In this document: one piece after another, positions 14,189-20,481 of the stretch
Numbering within the stretch: position 1 is the first letter of the stretch
How the letters are laid out: the number at the start of each line of letters is the position of its first letter
DNA from: a virus
Strand: one strand, 5' to 3'
IMG/VR virus record: IMGVR_UViG_3300002231_000712
Coordinates: 77,495-97,975 of that record
DNA: 20,481 nucleotides
The notes under the pieces: model-generated
Seen by the model: the letters and a program-made list of their open reading frames with translations, nothing else
What the model was told of the DNA's origin: nothing
The model's database searches: none
Translations under genes and position numbers: made by a program

Positions 14189-15567
14189 TTAAATTGCTAA
14201 AGTAGGAATGCTTAGGTTGTTATTTGTAACAAATAAATTCAAAGCATCTTGAATATATGTTTTTTGAGGATTAGCAGCTCCTGTGAAATAAGGAGTTGAT
14301 GGATCTTCAAAGCTTACAACTGCTACTATTGTAGTAAAGTTGTTAAAGGAAGGCATTCCTGAAGTTGCAGTTCTATCATCACAATGTTCAATAACAAAGT
14401 AATCATATGTCGCGTCTTTCAACAAGCCAGACTGATTGAATTCAAGGTAGTAACTTTGATAAGGGAATCTACTTCTATGAGTCTCTTCATATCTGTTATG
14501 TTTTCTAAATTGAATATCTAATTGATGAAATTGACCTTGACCTTCGTAAGCCTTAGTAATTTCAGCTTGAGCTGTAGTAGTAAAACCTTCTACCAAACCT
14601 ACTTCAATTCTACGTTTAGTATTAACTCTATAATCATAAGCAGCTTTTGCTTCATCTAGAGCAATAAAGAACAAGTGATCAGTTTCAGAAACAAGAGTAC
14701 CAGCAACAGAAGCAACAGCAGTAGCTGGTCCACTTACTGTACCAGGAACAACATAAGGTTTCATCAATGCACCAGCTGGAACTAGAGTTGCAAGTTCTGC
14801 AAAAGTAGCTTGAATTTCTTTAGTCATTACAAAAGTGTGCTGACGACCTTGTGAGTCATAGCCAATAACTATAGGAGTTCCTACAGGAGTAGTAACAGTG
14901 TTAGCCAAGTCACTAATTAAAATTGCACCTGTACCAGGAGCTGTTCCCGCAGCATCAATGCAAATTGCAAATGACATCTGACGAGATTTAGAGTTAAAAT
15001 CTAAAGCAAGCTCTTGTGTAATTAAATCACGAGATTGAGCATCAGTGTAACCCAGTGCTGTAAAGTCAGGAGCCTGATAGAAACCAAAAGTAGTAGGAGT
15101 GTTATAAGCTCCGTTAAACCAGTCTGTACGATCTCCATGACCAGATACTTGTACTTGATAGTTTAGGTTATCTTGTACTTCAATTTGACCACTGGCAGCT
15201 GCATTGGCAGCACCTACTAGATGAGAACTATTAGTTCCTGTATCAGCAGCAATAGCACTGATGTTAAATTGATTTCTGCAAAAAGCAATTAATCCAATCA
15301 GAATCTTCAAATAAACGAGTATACAAAGGAGAATTATCACCAGTAGTATCTCTACGCTTAATAATTTTAATAGCATTACCAGGAGATGCACTAACTTCTT
15401 GGTGATTACCAGAACCAGCTACAGGACCATAAATTGCCACGCCATTAACAGGAAGAGTCAATAGACCATTAGAGTTATTATACAGAGGATTACCTACTGC
15501 AGGAGCATTACTAACACCAGGTGCTAGTATTACTATTATTTTGTTTGCGTAATGTTTTTCGTACCAT
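14189..15567 (-). CDS. Probable abundant crAss-like virion protein, two frame breaks
   Basis: From ATG 15567 the protein reads MVRKTLRKQ, then IIVILAPGVSNAPAVGN after the break at 15539-15542. It continues LPVNGVAIYGPVAGSGN and SPLYTRLFEDSDWINCF; a second break at the A5 run 15280-15284 (plus strand) follows, then RNQFNISAIAADTG to the TAA at 14189. The restored length is about 459 residues. The Ala/Gly/Thr-rich composition and less AT-rich codons, plus a long AT-only leader (15568-15600), are what one expects of a highly expressed structural gene. A conserved-looking C-terminal part contains QLDIQFRKHNRYEETHRSRF and DYFVIEHCDDRTATSG. Position after the MCP block suggests an auxiliary capsid, tail or cargo protein; I cannot choose. 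Confidence 0.6.
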
Positions 15568-15595
15568 TTTAATTTAAATTTAAAATTTTTATTTA

Positions 15596-16455
15596 TTATT
15601 TTGTATTATATCTTTGTGAAGAGACTTGTTCAGGTAAACTGATTATATCTCTTTTTGTCTAATTCAACTGCTATTTTGACAATGTCTGGATGAAATGCTT
15701 CATCTATATCGCAGTGAATTTGAGCTGTTGTTGCTGTAGAATGCTTATCAATATGATCATATCCTCCTATAAATACTCTATTAGGATATTTTATATAACT
15801 AATACATGCATCTAGGATCTCATACTGAGATTCACCATTTGAATTATTAGTATCTAAATAAATAGATTGTAGTTGATCATTGTTTAAACGTTCTGTTATT
15901 AAATTAGGGTCGTCAATAATATTAGATGTAACGTCCATAGAATCCGCAACAATACCAGATTCTACAGGTAGTGTTATAAAATTAGATTTACCAAAGTTAC
16001 CGTGTACAATTCCCCATTCAAAATCAGGTTCTTCAAACGTGTTCTTATTATCATCAGTTTGATAAAGTTTAACTCTAACTTTTGAAGTACAATTGTTTTT
16101 ACTTATAGTAACTTCAGCTTTGGTTAAGAACAAATATCTAAAATACTGACCATTAATATTACTTCCTAATAAATTTAAAGGAACTTCATAAACACCATTG
16201 TTTAGATTTATTGGTGTTACAGAAGGTTGTAACTCTGGAGATTTAATATGTAAGTTAGATAATTCAGAAATTCTTAATTGATTTATTTCAAAACCACTTT
16301 TATTTGGGTTTATAATATATCTTTCTTTAAGAAATCTCCAAATTGCATTATTAAGATATTCATCTATCTCCCAAGGCATGAAGTCAGGTCTATCATTAGA
16401 GGCTACTCTATCTAAACCTAGTTCAAAACTGGTAATGCATTTGATCTATTCTCAT
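15596..16455 (-). CDS. Conserved crAss-like head-tail connector/neck protein, two frame breaks
   Basis: The true start is ATG 16455, 2 nt after the preceding stop, giving MRIDQMHYQFELGLDRVASN then DRPDFMPWEIDEYLNNAIWR. An extra T in the run at 16425-16428 breaks the frame, so the ATG at 16379 is internal. The long middle (16379 down to about 15657) is intact: FRYLFLTKAEVTISKN, YQTDDNKNTFEEPDFEWG, then ISYIKYPNRVFIGGYDHID and IHCDIDEAFHPDIVKIAVEL. That last pair is a recurrent signature of crAss-like virion proteins encoded two genes after the MCP. A second extra base (run at 15652-15656) hides the true end, DIISLPEQVSSQRYNTK, at TAA 15596. Total is about 285 residues. A neck/ring role is inferred from family and position. 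Confidence 0.65.
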
Positions 16456-16457
16456 TT

Positions 16458-17543
16458 TTATCTAATTTTGTTTTCATATTCTTCTTGTAACAGCTCTACA
16501 TGCTCTTGCATTGCAGGGTCTAGAAGAAACTCATTAATAAAGTTATTTTTACCGTTAAATGTAAAATTTTCTGTTGCTTGACCAGGAACTGCTTTATACC
16601 AGGTATATCTTCCGTTTTTATAAGAAACTACTCCTATACGAATATAATCATATACTTCTGAAGCAGCAACAAAACGATTTCTAGTACCCGGATCTTTCCA
16701 TATAGAATACCAATCCATGAAGTTATCAAACTCTTTACCGCCTTTATTATAATATGAGAAAATTGCGTTAAACGCTTTATTCTTAGTAATATTTTTATCG
16801 GAAGCTTCACTTAATTCTAAAGCCTTAGCCATTTTAATAATTGCGTCAGAATTACTGTCATTAAGTTCTTTAATAGCAGAACCTCCTTCAACAGTTCTCA
16901 TAGCTTTAGATTTCTCTCTAAGTTGTTTAGATTCTTCATCTACAATATACCATGATGCATCAGTATTACCTCCATCTTCAAGATCTTCCCAAGAGCTAGC
17001 AACATCTTTAGATGCTAGTAATGTATAATAATTAATACGATGAACCGGATTGTTCATGTTTAAAAACTTAACATTACCATCTAACATTGGTTTAGATTCA
17101 GGTAGTTGAAAGAATTTTTTATTAGGTTCATCAGAAGCTACTGCTCCCTCTGGAATTCTATGTGTCAAGTAATCAAATGCAAAATCAAATTCATATTCTA
17201 ATAAATGTTGCAAGAGAACCTTTTCTTTACCTCTTAGTATTCTATCTGCCCATTCTACCCTAAACACTTCTGTATCCTTATAAGGGTTTTTAACAAGAAC
17301 ATTTAATCCTGTTTTAACACCGTTATTAGTTCTAGCGACACATAAGCGAGTATGGGTACCGGGTACCCTGTATAATGACTCTGGTGTTTCATCGACATAT
17401 ACAGGATTCCCGTTTAAAGCAACTACAGGCACTCCATTTTTTATTTTCCTTACTCTCATTTTAAACTTCTGTTTGACAGGTTTAAAAGGATTAGGTTCAA
17501 TACGAATTTTTCTTTGCTCATTTCTCTCAAATAATGTAACCAT
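16458..17543 (-). CDS. Conserved crAss-like virion protein encoded after the MCP
   Basis: The intact 361-residue protein starts MVTLFERNEQRKIRIEPNPF. Its N-terminal third is basic and beta-rich: VPVVALNGNPVYVDETPESL and YRVPGTHTRLCVARTNNGVK resemble the protein that directly follows the MCP in crAss-like genomes. The middle and C-terminal thirds are helical, with KALELSEASDKNITKNKAFN, NFMDWYSIWKDPGTRNRFV and a Glu-rich end (MQEHVELLQEEYENKIR). No enzyme motif is seen. It is 50 nt downstream of the MCP stop and 2 nt ahead of the next gene, so it is almost certainly co-expressed with the capsid genes. A capsid-associated or internal virion role is likely but unproven. Confidence 0.6.
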   Translation of the reverse strand: MVTLFERNEQRKIRIEPNPFKPVKQKFKMRVRKIKNGVPVVALNGNPVYVDETPESLYRVPGTHTRLCVARTNNGVKTGLNVLVKNPYKDTEVFRVEWADRILRGKEKVLLQHLLEYEFDFAFDYLTHRIPEGAVASDEPNKKFFQLPESKPMLDGNVKFLNMNNPVHRINYYTLLASKDVASSWEDLEDGGNTDASWYIVDEESKQLREKSKAMRTVEGGSAIKELNDSNSDAIIKMAKALELSEASDKNITKNKAFNAIFSYYNKGGKEFDNFMDWYSIWKDPGTRNRFVAASEVYDYIRIGVVSYKNGRYTWYKAVPGQATENFTFNGKNNFINEFLLDPAMQEHVELLQEEYENKIR

Positions 17544-17593
17544 AATTTTTAATTTACTATTGTTATACGTTTTAGTTTATGTTTAGTTTAGTA

Positions 17594-18559
17594 TTAATCT
17601 TCAGTAGATAAGTAAATTGCACCACAACGTGTAATATCAGCAATCATCAATCCACAAGATTTTTCTCTGTGAATAGTATAACCTGATACACCACCTGCTT
17701 GACCTAGTCCTCCATCTGTAATAGGTAGACCAGATTTACCATCATGCTTACCATACCATTTACCATTATAACTAATGTTATAATCACAGTAAGATTCTTG
17801 AACCATACAGATATTGTCTGTTTCACCACCAGCTCCTTGTTGTTTACTTGAACCAAAGTCAAGAATATCAGCTCTCCAAGAGTCAATACATACATTTGTT
17901 CTTACAGGGTGCATTTGTGGACAGAAGTACTGATTATCATAAGCAGGATTTTCCATTACAGAAATGTCAACTGTAAAACCACGATAAGTAGCAAAGTAAG
18001 ATCCATAATCTAAATCACGGAAGTTCTTACCGTTACGAATGAATACAGAATCCACTGTAGTAAATGACTTAGCATCAGCTTTAATCATTCTGTCAAACAT
18101 TTTACGGAACTCACGACCAGCACTCAATACGATTTGTTGTTCACCTTCAGAAATCTTATCTTTCATGATAGAATCAAACCAATCTTCCATTTCTTCTAAA
18201 GAAAGAGACCCGTTATGACGTAAAGTATAACCAGATTCTAGTTGTTCACGAAGACCAGAAGAAGTAAGAATTTGATGTCCTTCAGGAGAAACCAAGTTAT
18301 TTGATTTCTTACCAAACATTAGTGTCCACTCACAGTTCTGATATAATTCGTTAAATGCTTCAGCATCCAAAACAGCCATGAAGCGAGCAAGAGGTTTACC
18401 TTCTACTTTATCACCATAGTCTACCCATAGCATTTTAAGATACTTACCAAATTGATCATCATTAAAGTCACCACGATCAGCAGCTTGTTTAGATCTACGA
18501 GCAGCTTTATCAGATACAGCTACTTTAACAGCATGTTGTTGAATTTGACCTTCGCTTTT
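17594..18559 (-). CDS. Major capsid protein, C-terminal part
   Basis: The MCP continues after the A4 run (18556-18559) with SEGQIQQHAVKVAVSDKAAR and KYLKMLWVDYGDKVEGKPLA, then RFMAVLDAEAFNELYQNC. HK97-fold MCPs of crAss-like phages have the same closing region: DYGSYFATYRGFTVDISVM, a C-P-Q-x-H-P loop, WRADILDFG, then YTIHREKSCGLMIADITRCG and IYLSTED at the TAA. The Lys/Ser-Cys-Gly pair near the end is characteristic in my experience of the family. The reading can be extended upstream to an ATG at 18619, but that lies inside the N-terminal part and is not a start. The whole protein would be about 534 residues, normal for the family. Confidence 0.75.
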   Translation of the reverse strand, partial: KSEGQIQQHAVKVAVSDKAARRSKQAADRGDFNDDQFGKYLKMLWVDYGDKVEGKPLARFMAVLDAEAFNELYQNCEWTLMFGKKSNNLVSPEGHQILTSSGLREQLESGYTLRHNGSLSLEEMEDWFDSIMKDKISEGEQQIVLSAGREFRKMFDRMIKADAKSFTTVDSVFIRNGKNFRDLDYGSYFATYRGFTVDISVMENPAYDNQYFCPQMHPVRTNVCIDSWRADILDFGSSKQQGAGGETDNICMVQESYCDYNISYNGKWYGKHDGKSGLPITDGGLGQAGGVSGYTIHREKSCGLMIADITRCGAIYLSTED

Positions 18560-19196
18560 CGAAGATAGAGTAGAAGTGGAATCCACCAGCATCAATGTTA
18601 TCTTCATCAGCAACTGCACTAGATACTTTACACCATTCTGAACCTACTTCAATAAATTTACGATCCAAATATTCATTAGGGTTAGAAGTGATATACTGTA
18701 TTGTATAACGGAACGCATTAGGTCCTACTTGGTGATGAGAACGAGATTGTCCTTGACCATACGTAGTTACACGACACTGCTTTCTGTTACTTTGAGGTAT
18801 GATAATATCAGATACACTAAACCAAGGCTTATCGACAACAATGTCAAAAGGTTGGTTGTGAAGACCTGGGCGATCATCAGGACATACTGTTTGAGTAATA
18901 CGTGCTTTTTGTGTATTACCTCCGGAAAGCTCCCATCGGAAACCTCTACGATCTATTGTTTTTACTTTACCTTTCGCTTCGGTCATACCTACTAAAGGTT
19001 TTCCGTAATAACGATTAGTTGCTGAGAAGATTTGAGCATAACCCATATTAATGTTAGCTAAACCTTCTGTACCAAATGCTTGTGACAAGTGAAGACCTGA
19101 GATGGTTCCATTAGCTAGGAGACCATCAGTTAGAACGGTAGGTCTCAACTGCCCATTGTGTATATGTTTTGCATTTTCAAATGTAATTGTTGCCAT
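18525..19196 (-). CDS. Major capsid protein, N-terminal part
   Basis: The start ATG 19196 follows an AT-rich leader. The sequence begins MATITFENAKHIHNGQLRPT, then GTEGLANINMGYAQIFSATN, KTIDRRGFRWELSGGNTQKA and WFSVSDIIIPQSNRKQCRVT, in the style of crAss-like MCP N-terminal arms. A conserved-looking SNPNEYLDRKFIEVGSEWCK and GGFHFYSIFE lead to the break. Residues beyond GGFHFYSIFE, down to the stop at 18525, are in the wrong frame; removing one A of the run at 18556-18559 joins E-SEGQIQQH cleanly. As assembled, no intact capsid protein is encoded, which argues for a sequence error because the flanking coding sequence is otherwise perfect. Confidence 0.75.
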   Translation of the reverse strand: MATITFENAKHIHNGQLRPTVLTDGLLANGTISGLHLSQAFGTEGLANINMGYAQIFSATNRYYGKPLVGMTEAKGKVKTIDRRGFRWELSGGNTQKARITQTVCPDDRPGLHNQPFDIVVDKPWFSVSDIIIPQSNRKQCRVTTYGQGQSRSHHQVGPNAFRYTIQYITSNPNEYLDRKFIEVGSEWCKVSSAVADEDNIDAGGFHFYSIFEKRRSNSTTCC

Positions 19197-19245
19197 TCTA
19201 TTTTAAATTTTTTGTTAAATAAAAGTGTAAATTAATTTTTTATAA

Positions 19246-20433
19246 TTATTTTCTTGGGTCAATAATAACAGGTTTTTCATCATTACCTCTTTTATTAGAA
19301 ATAAATCTACTGTTAGTAGTGCCTTTTTGTTGTTTACTATTTAGTAATTTTTGAATTCTAGTAGAAACTTGTTTGTTAATACTAGTATTTTTATTTTTAA
19401 ATTTCCATTGTATAAGGATCTATGTCAGACATAAAGTCCATTAAAACTTGAACCATTTCAGGTTTTTTCCATAAGTTGTTCCATTTGTATTTCCACATTT
19501 CAACTTGTTCTCCAGAATCTAATTCAACAATGTCAAATTGAGAAACTACACTGTCTTTCTTTTCTCTAGACCACTTTCTACTTTCAAGACTGTTTCTAAA
19601 GTTTTCCGCCCACATTGCTTCTTCTTGGAGCTTTAATTGTCTTTGCTCTTCTTGATAAATTCTATCCTGCTCTTGTTGTTGAGCAAGTATTTGCTGTTCT
19701 TGTTCAAACCTAGAAGCAAAGAATTCTTTCGCTTTACCAGCCATATCTTCAGCTTCTAGCCTGTCAAATATCGCATCTACATCCTGATCTATCTTAGATA
19801 GTCTTAGTTTATGAGCAGGATTATCAGGATTTAAACCATCAGATAAGAACTCTTCAATTAAATAACGTTGATGGTCTTCATTAGAAGTATCGAGATTGTT
19901 GACATTTATTTGATTGTCAATATTATCCTGCATTGCCTTAATGTCGTCCCATGTAGCTCCGTTATATGCATATTCTAATAAGTCAGCAACATAATTATCT
20001 CCTGCTTGAGACTTAATATCATTAAAGACATTTTCATACTGCATTCTTTTATTTTCAGAAAGAATATCTTCCCACATATCAGGAGTCATGCTTCCTTCTA
20101 AGTTTTCAGGAATGATTAAAAGATTATTTTCACGAGCTAGTTCTAATGCAGCAGCGTAAGCTTCATCACTATAACCATTGATTATATTGTTATCTTCACT
20201 ATTAGAAGGTTCTGTTTTATTTTCTTGTTGAGTAAGAACTTCTTTTTTAGGTTCAGAATTATCTTGTTGAGATGCCTGCTGACCAACCATGTTATTAGTG
20301 TTAGTTTCAGTAACACTCTCACTTTCGTCTACACTGTCCTCCATTAAAGATTTGTTTTGTTCAACAATATTTTTCAATTAGATAGTGGACTAAAGCTTAA
20401 TTCTTCTTCTGGTACGTTGTTATTAATATTCAT
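19246..20433 (-). CDS. Scaffold-like acidic protein upstream of the MCP, two frame breaks
   Basis: The probable start is ATG 20433: MNINNNVPEEELSFSPLSN, then a break at 20374-20379 (one base missing), then LKNIVEQNKSLMEDSV. Reading from the TTG at 20377 alone would be a poor start. The long middle is Asp/Glu/Gln-rich: disordered to about residue 75, then helical (SMTPDMWEDILSEN), with a Gln/Glu coiled coil (QEQQILAQQQEQDRIYQEEQ) and near its end QVEMWKYKWNNL...VLMDFMSDIDPYT, a C-terminal signature of the protein encoded just before crAss-like MCPs. A false stop at 19397 hides the real tail EFKNKNTSINKQVSTRIQKL to IIDPRK at TAA 19246. Total about 395 residues. Capsid scaffolding is inferred from acidity, coiled coil and position. 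Confidence 0.65.
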
Positions 20434-20435
20434 GT

Positions 20436-20443
20436 CAAATATA
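20436..20443 (-). promoter_or_regulatory. Possible Bacteroidota -7 promoter box
   Basis: TATATTTG on the minus strand fits the Bacteroidota sigma-ABfr -7 consensus TAnnTTTG. It lies only 2 nt before the scaffold-like ATG, so a transcript from it would start inside the gene or be leaderless, and no convincing TTTG -33 element is seen. In such AT-rich DNA the match may be chance. A scan of the other short intergenic gaps found no second match. Confidence 0.2.
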
Positions 20444-20481
20444 GAGTTTAATTTTATTTAAGTTTTATTTTTTTTATAAAA

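Noticed and set aside
15880-18995. Other plus-strand or alternate-frame open frames (15880-16062, 16378-16581, 17704-17895, 18729-18995)
   Set aside because: They are shadows of the connector, post-MCP and MCP genes and have no independent features.
306-20379. Pervasive programmed +1 frameshifting as a biological explanation of the breaks
   Set aside because: Most breaks could formally be read by skipping one base, but there is no shared slippery codon, stop context or stimulatory structure; the common factor is homopolymers, as expected of sequencing insertions. Two breaks need the opposite shift.
1-20481. Recoding of TAG or TGA as an amino acid, as in some crAss-like phages
   Set aside because: Intact genes here run 300-400 codons in the standard code without needing internal TAG or TGA, and stops include TAA (most), TAG (306, 11763, 12699) and TGA (8987) at sensible gene ends. 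Only the TAG at 306 remains worth checking.
1-20481. CRISPR arrays, tRNA genes, insertion sequences or attachment sites
   Set aside because: Coding sequence fills nearly the whole window; the largest gap is about 190 bp and holds only the terminator and palindrome. I saw no regularly spaced repeats, cloverleaf, transposase or long terminal repeats.

Overview
The window looks like part of the virion-gene block of a crAss-like phage (order Crassvirales) that infects a member of the Bacteroidota. The DNA is strongly AT-rich. Every convincing gene lies on the minus strand, so transcription runs from high to low coordinates. Genes are packed with 1-10 nt gaps or short overlaps, and leaders are AT-rich without Shine-Dalgarno motifs. 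Family and order both fit: a scaffold-like protein, a crAss-type major capsid protein (MCP), conserved post-MCP proteins, a long run of beta-rich tail genes, then an IHF/HU-like protein directly before a P22 gp4-like tail tubular protein. All family calls are by eye, without database searches.

Layout in transcription order. 20433-19246: scaffold-like protein. 19196-17594: MCP. 17543-15596: two conserved head/neck proteins. 15567-14189: probable abundant virion protein. 14178-5020: tail and appendage genes, including two paralogous small-module proteins (12697-11998 and 11985-11763) and a long repeat-containing tail fibre (8618-5915). 5017-4367: unknown protein. 4357-2683: patatin-like phospholipase, a one-TM holin-like protein, a second small membrane protein and a small cysteine-containing protein; this may be a lysis cassette. 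2682-2490: intergenic region with a clear intrinsic terminator and a 12-bp palindrome. 2489-1548: PD-(D/E)XK nuclease. 1544-1: conserved neck/ring protein, IHF-like protein and the start of the tail tubular protein, which runs off the left edge.

The sequence has about 20 frame breaks, including in the MCP and scaffold genes. Most sit in or beside homopolymers, and nearly all are repaired by removing one base. On each side of a break the protein continues intact and recognisable. I read these as base-insertion errors in the assembly and annotate the broken genes as single genes, or as linked fragments where the pieces are large. Long-read errors are the simplest cause, but a decayed element is not formally excluded.

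The most interesting biology is the patatin-like phospholipase with intact catalytic motifs beside a BhlA-like holin candidate, and the separately terminated nuclease gene lying between tail and neck genes.
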